Below, in pieces: positions 53,775-63,062 of a DNA stretch of 64,000 nucleotides (the first letter of the stretch is position 1; each line of letters starts with the position of its first letter). The position numbers and the translations under genes are program-made. The stretch is from CAWFGW01 sp963849955 (GTDB lineage Bacteria; Bacteroidota; Bacteroidia; Cytophagales; JAAEPT01). The stretch covers positions 1 through 64,000 of the forward strand of contig CAWKJU010000006.1 of the NCBI GenBank assembly GCA_963849955.1. Reading direction: 5' to 3'. Below the pieces are notes generated by a model that saw only the letters and a list, made by a program, of their open reading frames with translations, did not search any database and was not told the DNA's origin.

Positions 53775-54224
53775 ATGAGAAGAATAGCTTTATATAAGAA
53801 AGAGTTTGGTGTAACTCCGGAAACCACCTTAAAAGATTTAAAATCCACATACCGTGGGCTAATGAAGGAGTGGCACCCGGATAAGTTTAGTCATGATGCT
53901 GAAAAACAAGCAGAAGCCGAAGCGAAAAGTAAGACCATTATAGATGCATATCACTTTTTAGTAAGCATAGCTCCAGAAACCATTGAAGCTAATTTAGAAG
54001 GGTACAAACAAACCATTGCGACAGCTGATATTGCTGATTTTACTTATTCGAAACAAGTATTGGAAGTATTTTTCACGAATGGCAATTCGTACGAATACTT
54101 TGGTGTAAAAGAAAGTGTTTACGCTAAACTATGTAATTCATCTACACAAACTCGTTTTTGTAAACGCCATGTATTTAACTCGTTTAAATATCGAAAAACA
54201 GAAAGAAAGAAATCGGAAGAGTAA
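53775..54224 (+). CDS. J-domain protein with KTSC domain
   Basis: 149 residues. N-terminal J-domain-like part: TLKDLKSTYRGLMKEWHPDKFS with the HPD motif near residue 36 and AEAKSKTIIDAYHFL. C-terminal KTSC-like part: ADFTYSKQVLEVFFTNGNSYEYFGVKESVYAKLCNSSTQTRFCKRHVFNSFKY. J domains stimulate Hsp70; KTSC domains occur in small DNA/RNA-related proteins of unknown function. The combination hints at a co-chaperone acting on a KTSC-bound target. The J domain is somewhat divergent but has HPD. Confidence 0.85.
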   Translation: MRRIALYKKEFGVTPETTLKDLKSTYRGLMKEWHPDKFSHDAEKQAEAEAKSKTIIDAYHFLVSIAPETIEANLEGYKQTIATADIADFTYSKQVLEVFFTNGNSYEYFGVKESVYAKLCNSSTQTRFCKRHVFNSFKYRKTERKKSEE

Positions 54225-54371
54225 GCTTTAGTTTAAAAAAGCGAGCAGTTTCAGCACCACCTGAAAACTACTCTGACTATCTCCTAGGAAAGGGTGAACT
54301 TACCTATTAGCGGAGATAACTTGCTGCAAAGCTAATTGAATATTATAGCATTCGTGTTATTTGAAGAAATA

Positions 54372-55241
54372 TTATTCAACTGCACCGTGTTCTTTTGCAA
54401 TGTTTATCCAAAGATCAGCCATCTCGGCCGGTTCAGCACCCAGACTGCGACTTAAATGCAGGGCTAGTCCCATCATTAATGTTGAGGCGTGATATAATGC
54501 TTCTAGTTCGTGTAATCCACCAAAACTTGCTTGCGCCTTTGCTTGTAGTAGTTCATTGTGTTGATGTATAAAGTCACATGGATCAATAGTACTGCATTCA
54601 AGTTCAGGTATTAATAATAAGGTTAACCATGCTGGGTCAAGTTGCGCTGCTAATTGTTCAGGCGATTTATTTGCCATTTCCCTCCAAGTAGCTAAGGTCT
54701 TCCATTCGGTTGAAGTGCGTAAATCAGTCTCAAGTAATAAGACAAAAGCTACGTCAGCTAAGTTTTGCATCACTTCCAGGTATTCATCCTGGGCAGTTTC
54801 AAAAATTTCAGCACCTTGTTCGCTGATGTATTTTTCAACGGTCAATTTTGGCAGGTTAACCACATCTGGACAACCTTCTAAGCATGGAAACTCCTTACCT
54901 TGATATATATAGTGAGTTTCTTCGGCCTGCTTTAGACGACCAAGTGGATAAAGGCGACAAGCTAATGGGCGCCCTAAGTGCACACTGCAGCCCAAACCCG
55001 CTTGATATTGACTACATGCAGGCAATCCCTTCCAACCCGCTTCACCGTCAAACCGGAGTCGAATACCTCCAAACTCACAATACTGATCCCCAAACGCTTG
55101 TGGACTAATTCCTTTTTCTTTTGCTAAGCAAACTAGTTCCCACGGATTTAAATTAACATTTTTTCCATGGCAGCATGTGCCAGTTCGGGTACAAGTGAGG
55201 GGGAGCTTATCTTTGGGGTTAAGTTTTTTTGTTAAAAACAT
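54372..55241 (-). CDS. YkgJ family cysteine-cluster protein
   Basis: 289 residues. N-terminal CxxxGxCCxG region (CTRTGTCCHG near residue 17), later CSQYQAGLGCSVHLGRPLACRLYPLGR near residue 76: the Cys pattern of the YkgJ/UPF0153 family, thought to bind a zinc or an Fe-S cluster. The C-terminal 130 residues are helical and unlike the basic family. The biochemical role is unknown. It is followed, 6 bp away, by the ywbE gene upstream, so the two may be one operon. Confidence 0.88.
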   Translation of the reverse strand: MFLTKKLNPKDKLPLTCTRTGTCCHGKNVNLNPWELVCLAKEKGISPQAFGDQYCEFGGIRLRFDGEAGWKGLPACSQYQAGLGCSVHLGRPLACRLYPLGRLKQAEETHYIYQGKEFPCLEGCPDVVNLPKLTVEKYISEQGAEIFETAQDEYLEVMQNLADVAFVLLLETDLRTSTEWKTLATWREMANKSPEQLAAQLDPAWLTLLLIPELECSTIDPCDFIHQHNELLQAKAQASFGGLHELEALYHASTLMMGLALHLSRSLGAEPAEMADLWINIAKEHGAVE

Positions 55242-55247
55242 GATGAA

Positions 55248-55442
55248 TTAAATGATGTTTTTAACTCTGCCTACTTCATTGGTTTCTAACATCACCTTAA
55301 TACCATGCGTGTGTTTGGGGGCACTGGTTAATATTGCCTTTACAATACCACGCGTGAGCTCACCACTTCGTTGATGTTGTTTTTTTACAATATCTACTTC
55401 CATTCCAATTTTGATATTCGCTCTTGTTTGTCCGTCAACCAT
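55248..55442 (-). CDS. YwbE family protein
   Basis: A 64-residue protein matching the YwbE/DUF2196 family almost throughout: TRANIKIGMEVDIVKKQHQRSGELTRGIVKAILTSAPKHTHGIKVMLETNEVGRVKNII. It probably has an SH3-like barrel fold; the function is unknown. It is immediately upstream of the YkgJ-like gene. Confidence 0.92.
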   Translation of the reverse strand: MVDGQTRANIKIGMEVDIVKKQHQRSGELTRGIVKAILTSAPKHTHGIKVMLETNEVGRVKNII

Positions 55443-55634
55443 TGTTTTTTGATAATTACTATTACACGAAGTTAATAGTAGCTTACCTATTAAACCGATT
55501 AAGTTGCTAATATCTGTAATCTTTTTGTAAGGTACTTACCTTTTGGAATGAAGTAAGACATTGAGACGGAATTTTAAAAATACTTAAAATACGCTGCACA
55601 CTTAAGGGCAACGTGTTTAAGTTGTATGGATCAT

Positions 55635-55823
55635 TTAAACTTGAGTCCCTCTTTTTTTGTCAATAAATTGCTGAATAGGGCAGTAGCCACTAAGTGCAAA
55701 TACAATAAGTAAAACAGCTATTACGTACAAAGAAAAAAAGCTAGTCATAAGTGAAATAACAGCAAAAATTGTAGCGATGATTAATCGAATAATAATTCCA
55801 AGTTCGTTTAAATTAGGATGCAT
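55635..55823 (-). CDS. DUF2892 small membrane protein
   Basis: 62 residues, two membrane segments (IIIRLIIATIFAVISLMTSFF and LYVIAVLLIVFALSGYCPIQQFI). The GYCP motif near residue 46 with a Cys is typical of the YgaP-C/DUF2892 family; such small proteins are found next to rhodanese and sulfur genes. Here it has no such neighbour. Role unknown. Confidence 0.88.
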   Translation of the reverse strand: MHPNLNELGIIIRLIIATIFAVISLMTSFFSLYVIAVLLIVFALSGYCPIQQFIDKKRGTQV

Positions 55824-55999
55824 AGTTGTATGATTTGTTACGCTGTAAAGTTCTTATAAAGATTGAAGTTGGAATATGACTTAGGTTATATAGAGAACTG
55901 ACCTTTATCAAATTAAATCTTCTAATTATTGACTGTGATCACTAGGAATAGTCTTTCAGTTTTATAATTTGGTATAATAATCAACTATTAAATGTGCTG

Positions 56000-56836
56000 A
56001 TGAAAAAAATACTTGTTCCTATAGATTTTTCTCCTTGTTCCATGAATGCGCTAAAAGTAGCAAAGAAAATAGCTGCTAAGTCTGGAAATGAACTTTTGTT
56101 ACTCAATGTGTTAGATTATTCTTCCCATGTATCTTCTGTTTTTGATGCAGGTGTAAATGAAGCTTTATTGGTAGATGTTTTTGGGAAATTAAAAGCCGAT
56201 GCAGATCAGAAAATGCAAACCATTATTGATGAAAACGATTCATTAATACCGATAACCGCTAAATCAGAAGTGGGCTTACCTCGCGATGTGATACTCTCCT
56301 TAGTAGCTTCTGATGATATTGAACTAATTGTTATGGGCACCACTGGATCCAGTGGTGTTTCGGAAGTATTTGTAGGTTCAAATACGGAACGTATAGTTCG
56401 CGACTCAAAAATTCCAGTGATAAGTGTGCATGCAGATACTAACTTTGAGCTTAACACGATTGTTTTTGCTTCCGATTTTAAGGAGACAACAAGTGAAAAG
56501 TTCGATGATCTTATTTGGGTTGCTAGTTTATTTGATGCAGAGATAAAGTTAGTGCGAATAAATACGCCAACTAAATTTGAAAATACTATTGCTGCAGAAA
56601 AATTAATGAAAGATTTTGTGCTAAGGCATGGGGTTGGAAACTGTACCATTGAGCAGTTTGACTATGAAGAATTTGAAGCAGGTTTAAAAGCATACTCAAA
56701 AAGAGTAGGGGCAGACATGATTGCGATAGGAACACATGGCAGAACTGGTTTTAACTATTTTTATCACGGAGGAAGCAAAGCCGAGGATGTGGTGAATCAC
56801 TTTGAAATTCCTGTGTTTACCTTTCGAATTAATTAA
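56000..56836 (+). CDS. Universal stress protein, two UspA domains
   Basis: 278 residues from the ATG at 56000 (a GTG at 55994 is less likely). Two tandem UspA domains: MKKILVPIDFSPCSMNALKVAKKIA, with the ATP-binding G-2x-G-9x-G motif in MGTTGSSGVSEVFVGSNTERIV near residue 112; the second domain has IGTHGRTGFNYFYHGGSKAEDVV near residue 245. Tandem Usp proteins are common in Bacteroidota. Its stop codon overlaps the rlmH end by 4 bp, converging. Confidence 0.92.
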   Translation: MKKILVPIDFSPCSMNALKVAKKIAAKSGNELLLLNVLDYSSHVSSVFDAGVNEALLVDVFGKLKADADQKMQTIIDENDSLIPITAKSEVGLPRDVILSLVASDDIELIVMGTTGSSGVSEVFVGSNTERIVRDSKIPVISVHADTNFELNTIVFASDFKETTSEKFDDLIWVASLFDAEIKLVRINTPTKFENTIAAEKLMKDFVLRHGVGNCTIEQFDYEEFEAGLKAYSKRVGADMIAIGTHGRTGFNYFYHGGSKAEDVVNHFEIPVFTFRIN

Positions 56837-57306
56837 TCGTTGTGATAAGGTTCGTTGTTTAAGATAGTACAAGCACGATAAAGTTGCTCTAAGAAAAATA
56901 AACGAATCATTTGATGCGAAAAAGTCATCTTTGAAAGGGCTAACTTATAGTTAGCCCTTTTATATACTTCTTCTGAAAAACCAAAAGCCCCCCCAATCAC
57001 AAATACGATTCTTTTAGTACCTGTGTTAGCTTGTTTTTGAATGAAATCAGCAAACTTTCTCGAAGTAAACTCTAACCCTTTTTCATCTAATAATATAACT
57101 GTGTCAGCAGATTGAAGTTGGTTTAATAGTTCCTCGCCCTCTTTTTTACAGCGTTCTTCGGCAGATAACCCTTTACTTTTTTTTAAGTCAGGAAGGAACT
57201 GTACGTCTGTTTTAAAATAATGCTTTAATCGGTTTAGGTAGATATCACAACCTGAAGTTAAATAACTCTCATCTGTTTTTCCAATACCAAGTAAGACTAT
57301 CTTCAT
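56833..57306 (-). CDS. rlmH: 23S rRNA (pseudouridine-1915-N3)-methyltransferase RlmH
   Basis: SPOUT-family methyltransferase that modifies pseudouridine 1915 in helix 69 of 23S rRNA. 157 residues: MKIVLLGIGKTDESYLTSG, the knot region VFVIGGAFGFSEEVYKRANYKLALSKMTFSHQMIRLFFLEQLYRACTILNNEPYHND (SAM-binding GGAFGFS, tail EPYHND). It is 7 bp after tyrS, so it is co-transcribed with it. Confidence 0.97.
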   Translation of the reverse strand: MKIVLLGIGKTDESYLTSGCDIYLNRLKHYFKTDVQFLPDLKKSKGLSAEERCKKEGEELLNQLQSADTVILLDEKGLEFTSRKFADFIQKQANTGTKRIVFVIGGAFGFSEEVYKRANYKLALSKMTFSHQMIRLFFLEQLYRACTILNNEPYHND

Positions 57307-57313
57307 GGATCAA

Positions 57314-58600
57314 TTATATTCCTTTCACCAAATAATAGTTCTTTTTTCCTTTTTGCACTAAAAGATATTTTTCTTGCAACAATTCAAACTCAGGCTTTGC
57401 AGAAGGGTCATTGATTTTTTCTTTATTAATACTCACACCACCACCTTGAATCATTCTTCGGGCTTCTCCTTTCGAGGAGAAAATCTGGCCACCAGTCACA
57501 TCGGATAATAAATCAACTAATGTATCTGAATCCATCAATGTTTGTTTAGCAACCTCAATTTGAGGAACCCCTTCAAAAACTTGTAATAACGTTTTTTCAT
57601 TAATTGTTTTTAAGGCATCCGTAGCATCTTTACTAAATAGTATGTCAGAAGCCTTCACTGCAGTTTCATAATCGTCTCTGGAATGAACACGAACAGTTAC
57701 ATCTTCTGCAAGTGCTTTTTGGAGTGCCCTTTCGTGGGGTGCCTTATCGTGCTCTTTTATTAGTTTGTTTACTTCGACTTCACTGAATAGCGTAAATATT
57801 TTAATAAAGTTTTTTGCATCTTCATCAGACGTATTCATCCAGTACTGGTAGAATTTATAGGGCGAAGTTTTTTCAGGGTCAAGCCATACATTACCTTCTT
57901 CAGTTTTCCCAAACTTAGTCCCATCCGCTTTTTTAATAAGAGGAGATGTTACCGCATAAGCCTCACCAGCGCTCATTCTTCGAACTAACTCTGTACCCGT
58001 TACAATGTTACCCCATTGGTCGGAACCACCGAGTTGTACCTTACAGTTTTTATGTTTGTTGAGGTAATAAAAATCATATCCCTGAATTAATTGGTAACTA
58101 AATTCGGTAAACGAGAGACCATACTCTAACCGTTTTTGAACCGATTCTTTAGACATCATATAATTAACACTGATGTGCTTTCCAACATCTCTGATGAAGC
58201 CTAAAAAGGAAAATTCTTTAAACCAATCGTAATTGTTAACTACTTCAGCAGCATTTTCACCACATTCAAAATCTAAAAATTGCTCTAATTGTTTCTGAAC
58301 ACAATTCAAGTTATGTTGAAGGAGGTCTTCAGAGAGTAGATTACGTTCTTTCGATTTCCCTGATGGATCGCCAACCATTCCTGTGGCACCCCCAACAAGC
58401 GCAACAGGTTTATGTCCACATTTTTGGAGGTGTACTAAAATCATGATTTGCACTAAGCTACCGATATGAAGCGAATCAGCCGTTGGATCAAAGCCAATAT
58501 AAGCAGTGGTGAGTTCTTTCTTAAATTGCTCCTCTGTTCCAGGCATTATGTCGTGAATCATGCCACGCCATGTCAGTTCTTCAATAAAGTTGTTAGGCAT
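57314..58600 (-). CDS. tyrS: Tyrosyl-tRNA synthetase
   Basis: Class I synthetase, 428 residues. HIGH-like PTADSLHIGSLVQI near residue 38, QLGGSDQWGNIVTG near 193, KMSKS-like KADGTKFGKTEEG near 231, and a C-terminal S4 RNA-binding domain (FSSKGEARRMIQGGGVSINKEKI). All catalytic motifs are intact. It is the first gene of a tyrS-rlmH pair. Confidence 0.97.
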   Translation of the reverse strand: MPNNFIEELTWRGMIHDIMPGTEEQFKKELTTAYIGFDPTADSLHIGSLVQIMILVHLQKCGHKPVALVGGATGMVGDPSGKSKERNLLSEDLLQHNLNCVQKQLEQFLDFECGENAAEVVNNYDWFKEFSFLGFIRDVGKHISVNYMMSKESVQKRLEYGLSFTEFSYQLIQGYDFYYLNKHKNCKVQLGGSDQWGNIVTGTELVRRMSAGEAYAVTSPLIKKADGTKFGKTEEGNVWLDPEKTSPYKFYQYWMNTSDEDAKNFIKIFTLFSEVEVNKLIKEHDKAPHERALQKALAEDVTVRVHSRDDYETAVKASDILFSKDATDALKTINEKTLLQVFEGVPQIEVAKQTLMDSDTLVDLLSDVTGGQIFSSKGEARRMIQGGGVSINKEKINDPSAKPEFELLQEKYLLVQKGKKNYYLVKGI

Positions 58601-58786
58601 TTTGTCTGTGTTTTTTTACTTGACTGCGAAATAACAGATTTATGAGTAATTATCATAGTTTGTAACTATCGCAATCAAATTATAGGGTGTTTTTCAGATA
58701 ATTGATCAAATGTTAATTATTATCAATGGATTTTCTTTGATAATTTAGGCTTACTTTGAATATTGTAAGGTCAATTTAATTAGGAT

Positions 58787-59695
58787 ATGGGAACGATTAA
58801 GAAAATTATAGTTGGTTTAGATTTAACAAAGTTTGATGAGACAGTATTAAACTATCTTAAAACCGTCAATATGATTGCAAGACCTGAAAAGGTTACACTT
58901 TTAAACATTCATGATGAGGTTCACCTTTCAAAAGATTTATTGGAAAAATTTCCTGACTTAAAGCAGTCAGTAGCACAAGATCACATTCAACAATTAAAAA
59001 ACGAATGCAATAATTTCAATATAGTTGGTGCTGATATCGAATACATTGCTCATGAAGGAAATCCTTTAGAAGAAATTATGAAGGCAGCCAAATCTAAGGA
59101 TGCTGACCTCATTGTTGTTGGGAAGAAAAAAACAAAGAGTAAAGGAGTATCACATGATAAATTAGCACGAGCTTCTTATTGTGATATATTAATTGTAACC
59201 GAAGCTTCAAAAACAGATATTAAAAACATTTTAGTTGCAACTGATTTTTCAAAACATTCCAAACTTGCATTAACAAAAGCGATAGATTTAGCTGATCATT
59301 CAAATGCTCAAATTAACTTATTGCATGTGTATCACGTGCCGCATGGCTATTCTAAAACAGGCAAATCATTTGAAGAGTTTGCTCAGATCATGAAAGAAAA
59401 TGCTCAGAAAGATTGTGAAGAATTTTTATCGGATGTTGATTTAAAGGGTGTTGAAATTAATCCTATTTATGTTTTAGCAGATTCAGATGATGATTATGAG
59501 CATATAATAACTTCTGCTAATGCCTCTAAAGCAGATTTAATTGTAGTGGGAGCAAAAGGAAGAACTAACTTATCAGCATTCTTTGTAGGAAGTATTACTG
59601 AAAAATTAATTCACCATTCAGACATTCCTTTATACATTTCAAAGACGAAAGGTGAGAAATTTGGCTTCCTAGATGTTTTAACAAATCAAGGGTGA
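58787..59695 (+). CDS. Universal stress protein, two UspA domains
   Basis: 302 residues: MGTIKKIIVGLDLTKFDETVLNYLKTV; the first domain ends with VVGKKKTKSKGVSHDKLA (the ATP motif is weak) and the second has IKNILVATDFSKHSKLALTKAIDLA and VVGAKGRTNLSAFFVGSITEKLIHHSDIPLYI with an intact G-x2-G-x9-G motif. It is monocistronic and ends in a strong hairpin. Confidence 0.92.
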   Translation: MGTIKKIIVGLDLTKFDETVLNYLKTVNMIARPEKVTLLNIHDEVHLSKDLLEKFPDLKQSVAQDHIQQLKNECNNFNIVGADIEYIAHEGNPLEEIMKAAKSKDADLIVVGKKKTKSKGVSHDKLARASYCDILIVTEASKTDIKNILVATDFSKHSKLALTKAIDLADHSNAQINLLHVYHVPHGYSKTGKSFEEFAQIMKENAQKDCEEFLSDVDLKGVEINPIYVLADSDDDYEHIITSANASKADLIVVGAKGRTNLSAFFVGSITEKLIHHSDIPLYISKTKGEKFGFLDVLTNQG

Positions 59696-59696
59696 T

Positions 59697-59733
59697 ATAA
59701 AACAAAGAAAACAACTTGTTTTCTTTGTTTTAT
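59697..59733 (+). terminator. Rho-independent terminator (18-bp stem)
   Basis: ATAAAACAAAGAAAACAA (59697-59714) and TTGTTTTCTTTGTTTTAT (59716-59733) are perfect inverted copies around one base. It is directly after the Usp stop codon. Confidence 0.8.
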
Positions 59734-59825
59734 AAAATAATGACAAATTTTCTTATATTTAGGGTTACATAATGGTGCTAAAGTGTACTAAGTGTTAGTT
59801 TGATATTAATTTTATTCCATTTAGA

Positions 59826-60926
59826 ATGAGAAAAATAGTTACCGGTTTATTCATGTTTGTTGCGTTTATGAATGTAAATGCACAGCAATCAGCCCAGTAT
59901 ACTCAATATATGGTTAACCCATATTTAATGAACCCAGCACTGTCAAGTGTTGAGGATATGGTTGATATTAAAGTAGGTCATCGAGCTCAATGGGTAGGCT
60001 TTAATCAAACAGATAATAGAGGTAATGTTCCTGATGGAACTCCTGGTATAGCGCCAAAAACATATTATGTTTCAGGTCACACACCTATTGGTAAGCCACA
60101 TGCCGTAATGCATTATGTTACTGAAGCGAAGAGTTGGTTTGGTGTGGGGGGTAAAGCTGTTTACGATCAAACGGGACCAACTTCTTGGGGTAGTTACATG
60201 GTTTCTGGAACATATAACATGGCATTAATTAAACCAAAAGGTTCAGGGATTTATACGAAAGGTGGTTTAAGAATGTCTGCAGGATTGTTTATCGGAGTTC
60301 AGCAGTATAGCTTAAACTGGGGTCAATTAATCTTTGCAAATAATGAACCTTTAATAAATGGTCAATCGGAAGGTTCTAAATCTGGTCTTGGTACTCAAAA
60401 TCAATTTAAACCAGATGCAACACTTGGAGCATGGTTTTATAATGAAAAGCTTTTCTTTGGAATTGCAATGGATCACGTGTTAGGAAACCGGTTGAAATCT
60501 TTTTACGATTCTGATACTATTGTTGATCCTCGGTTAGCTCGACACTCATTTTTGACTGCTGGAATCAACCAAAAACTAACAGAAGAATTAGTATGGACTC
60601 CTTCATTGTTAATGAAATTTACACCTGGAGCTCCTTTATCAGTTGATGTTAATAATAAGATAACTTATGACAACAGTTATTGGGCTGGAATTTCTTACCG
60701 ACACTTAGATGCTATCTCAATAGCGGTGGGAGCCATTATTACATACAATTATGAAATAGCTTATTCGTATGACTACACAACAACTGATATTCGAAGTTTT
60801 GGTAGAGCTGGGGCAACGCATGAAATCACATTAGGTTATCGAATTGCACCTAAACCTCAATCAATGAATGCGGAAGACCACAACTGGGGGCATAGCGGAC
60901 ATCACAAGAAAAGAAAATATAAGTAA
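59826..60926 (+). CDS. Type IX secretion system PorP/SprF family membrane protein
   Basis: 366 residues. Signal peptide MRKIVTGLFMFVAFMNVNAQ, then the family N-terminus SAQYTQYMVNPYLMNPALSSVED and a beta-barrel-like body (repeated GISYRHLDAISIAVGAI..., YDYTTTDIRSFGRAGATHEITLGYRI at the C-terminus). PorP/SprF proteins are outer-membrane partners for T9SS cargo with type B sorting domains. The next gene is a close paralogue (about 60% identical by eye), so this is a tandem duplication. Confidence 0.93.
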   Translation: MRKIVTGLFMFVAFMNVNAQQSAQYTQYMVNPYLMNPALSSVEDMVDIKVGHRAQWVGFNQTDNRGNVPDGTPGIAPKTYYVSGHTPIGKPHAVMHYVTEAKSWFGVGGKAVYDQTGPTSWGSYMVSGTYNMALIKPKGSGIYTKGGLRMSAGLFIGVQQYSLNWGQLIFANNEPLINGQSEGSKSGLGTQNQFKPDATLGAWFYNEKLFFGIAMDHVLGNRLKSFYDSDTIVDPRLARHSFLTAGINQKLTEELVWTPSLLMKFTPGAPLSVDVNNKITYDNSYWAGISYRHLDAISIAVGAIITYNYEIAYSYDYTTTDIRSFGRAGATHEITLGYRIAPKPQSMNAEDHNWGHSGHHKKRKYK

Positions 60927-60951
60927 TCAACTATCAATTCCGATAAGCTTT

Positions 60952-60986
60952 AGATCCTCTGTTAATTAACAGGGGATTTTTTTTTA
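60952..60986 (+). terminator. Terminator between the two PorP/SprF genes
   Basis: ATCCTCTGTTAATTAACAGGGGATTTTTTTTT between 60954 and 60985 forms a stem with the palindromic TGTTAATTAACA centre and a long T-run. Confidence 0.8.
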
Positions 60987-61049
60987 TACAGTTTTAAATT
61001 AAAAAATCTTTTAGGGTTACGTTATAGTTCTAACTAGGTATATACAGTT

Positions 61050-62174
61050 GTGAAAAAAATGACTGTTATGAAAAGAACTTTATTAATTGTATTCGCTATT
61101 CTATTTGTTTTTGGCGGTACTACTGCGCAACAAGCGGCTCAGTATACACAATTTATGGTGAACCCCTATTTAATGAATCCTGCACTCTCAAGTGTTGAAG
61201 ACATGATTGATATCAAGACAGGGTATCGATCTCAATGGGTTGGGTTCAAACAAACTAATTTAGGTGATAATACAAAAAACACAGTTACTTCTTCTGATGC
61301 CATAGCCCCTCGCACGATGTATTTAACAGGTCACGCTCCCGTTGGAAAACCACATATGGCAAGGCATTTTGTGAGTGAAGCACAAAACTGGTTTGGAGTA
61401 GGTGGAAAGGTAGTTTATGATCAAACAGGACCATCATCCTGGGGGAGTTATATGGTGTCCGGAACTTACAACATGGGCATTATAAAACCTAAGAGTTCAG
61501 GTGTTAACAAACACGGTGGATTGAGAATGTCTACAGGGATGTTTTTAGGTTTTCAACAATATTCATTGGATTGGGATAAGTTAAGATTTGCTGATGATGA
61601 CGGAGAGCCTTTAAGAGGTGGTAATAGTGGCAATGTGACGCAGCTTATGCCAGACGCCTCTATTGGTGTGTGGTTATATAATGAAAAAGTATTTTTTGGA
61701 CTTTCTGGAGATCATATTTTTGGCAATAGAATCAATTTTCCGATTTCAAATGATAAACGTAATCAAAATGCTACATTAGCAAGACATTATTTTGCTACAG
61801 GAGGAGTCAATTATTCCATTAATGAACAACTAGTATGGAGTCCCTCGGTGTTAATGAAGTTTACTGCTAATGCCCCTCTTTCTATCGACCTTAATAACAA
61901 GTTTGTGTATGAAGACAACTATTTTGTAGGGATATCATACAGACATTTAGATGCATTGTCGGTAGTAGCAGGTCTTGTATTTAATGATGATTACGAATTT
62001 GCCTATTCTTATGATTTTACAACCACAGATATCCGAAGGTATGGAAATGCAGCCGCTACTCATGAAATAACTTTAGGTTACCGGATTCAGTTTAAATCTA
62101 TTGAAATCAATCCTGAAGATCATCAGCCACGACATAGTGGACATTATAAAGGTAAAAAGCGAAGGTATCGATAA
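61050..62174 (+). CDS. Type IX secretion system PorP/SprF family membrane protein (paralogue)
   Basis: 374 residues, colinear with the previous gene: MKRTLLIVFAILFVFGGTTAQ as signal peptide (the frame opens at GTG 61050 but ATG 61068 gives the best signal), then AAQYTQFMVNPYLMNPALSSVEDMID, and C-terminal YDFTTTDIRRYGNAAATHEITLGYRI. It has its own upstream region with the same TTTAGGGTTAC box as copy 1. Role as for copy 1. Confidence 0.93.
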   Translation: MKKMTVMKRTLLIVFAILFVFGGTTAQQAAQYTQFMVNPYLMNPALSSVEDMIDIKTGYRSQWVGFKQTNLGDNTKNTVTSSDAIAPRTMYLTGHAPVGKPHMARHFVSEAQNWFGVGGKVVYDQTGPSSWGSYMVSGTYNMGIIKPKSSGVNKHGGLRMSTGMFLGFQQYSLDWDKLRFADDDGEPLRGGNSGNVTQLMPDASIGVWLYNEKVFFGLSGDHIFGNRINFPISNDKRNQNATLARHYFATGGVNYSINEQLVWSPSVLMKFTANAPLSIDLNNKFVYEDNYFVGISYRHLDALSVVAGLVFNDDYEFAYSYDFTTTDIRRYGNAAATHEITLGYRIQFKSIEINPEDHQPRHSGHYKGKKRRYR

Positions 62175-62184
62175 GCTTATACAA

Positions 62185-62646
62185 TTAAGAAAAGATGAGG
62201 TTGATTGTAGCGGGATTGCTTAATACTGAATGAATGATGTTGTTGTTCATTCTTGTTAATTCAAGCTGAGATAAAAACTGGTACTCCAAAAAAGAGTTCC
62301 CCTCTGTTTCGGGATCATTTCCAACATTAATAATTCCACCAACCTGTTCAACGCGATAAAAAAGTTCAATAGCATGGAGTGGATTTTCAATAAATTCATT
62401 TATAAACAAAAAGTCTTGTACCTTAATTTCAATACCACATTCTTCTTTAAATTCCCTTTTTAATGTCTGTTCAATGGTTTCATTAAACTCCACACCACCC
62501 CCTGGAGGTGCCCATAGGTACCCCTTTTCACCAACACCATGATGTTTCAGTAATAATACGGCACCTTCTTTGATAAGAATACCACAGACTCTTACTCGGA
62601 CTTTACCACCAAAAGTAGCTTGTATTATATCTTGCATGTTATCCAT
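62185..62646 (-). CDS. NUDIX hydrolase
   Basis: 153 residues. NUDIX box GGGVEFNETIEQTLKREFKEECGIEI near residue 48 (G-x5-E-x7-REuxEExGu is present as G...E...REFKEECGI). N-terminal VRVCGILIKEGAVLLLKHHGVG fits a MutT/ADP-sugar type. Substrate unknown. Converges on the PorP/SprF gene. Confidence 0.92.
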   Translation of the reverse strand: MDNMQDIIQATFGGKVRVRVCGILIKEGAVLLLKHHGVGEKGYLWAPPGGGVEFNETIEQTLKREFKEECGIEIKVQDFLFINEFIENPLHAIELFYRVEQVGGIINVGNDPETEGNSFLEYQFLSQLELTRMNNNIIHSVLSNPATINLIFS

Positions 62647-62677
62647 AATATTGAATAAAGATACTTAAATTAGACAT

Positions 62678-63061
62678 ATGCGATTATTTATTTCTATTCT
62701 GTGTTTATTGTCTATATGCTTTTTCGGGAAAGTATATGCACAAGAAACTTTACCTAACCCGGTATTTAAAACATATCAACATGATTTTGGAGATTTGAAG
62801 GAAGGAGAAAAGCGTGAGTTCATTTTTGAATTTACCAACGAAGGCAATGTCCCGTTTATTATTTCTCAAGTTCATGTTCAATGTGGATGTACCGCACCTG
62901 AATGGTCTGACCAACCCGTGTTACCGCAACAAAAAGGACAAATTAAAATCGTTTATAATTCGTCAGGTAAAGAAGGGATTCAGCGAAAAATTGTTTCGTT
63001 GGAATCTAATTACTCTGAACTAATCAAACTAAAGATTTTGGCTAATGTACTGACCGATTAG
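62678..63061 (+). CDS. DUF1573 domain-containing secreted protein
   Basis: 127 residues: signal peptide (LFISILCLLSICFFGKVYAQ) and one DUF1573/ASPM-SPD-2-like Ig domain: FKTYQHDFGDLKEGEKREFIFEFTNEGNVPFIISQVHVQCGCTAPEW...GQIKIVYNSSGKEG. Common in Bacteroidota; role unknown. Confidence 0.93.
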   Translation: MRLFISILCLLSICFFGKVYAQETLPNPVFKTYQHDFGDLKEGEKREFIFEFTNEGNVPFIISQVHVQCGCTAPEWSDQPVLPQQKGQIKIVYNSSGKEGIQRKIVSLESNYSELIKLKILANVLTD

Positions 63062-63062
63062 G

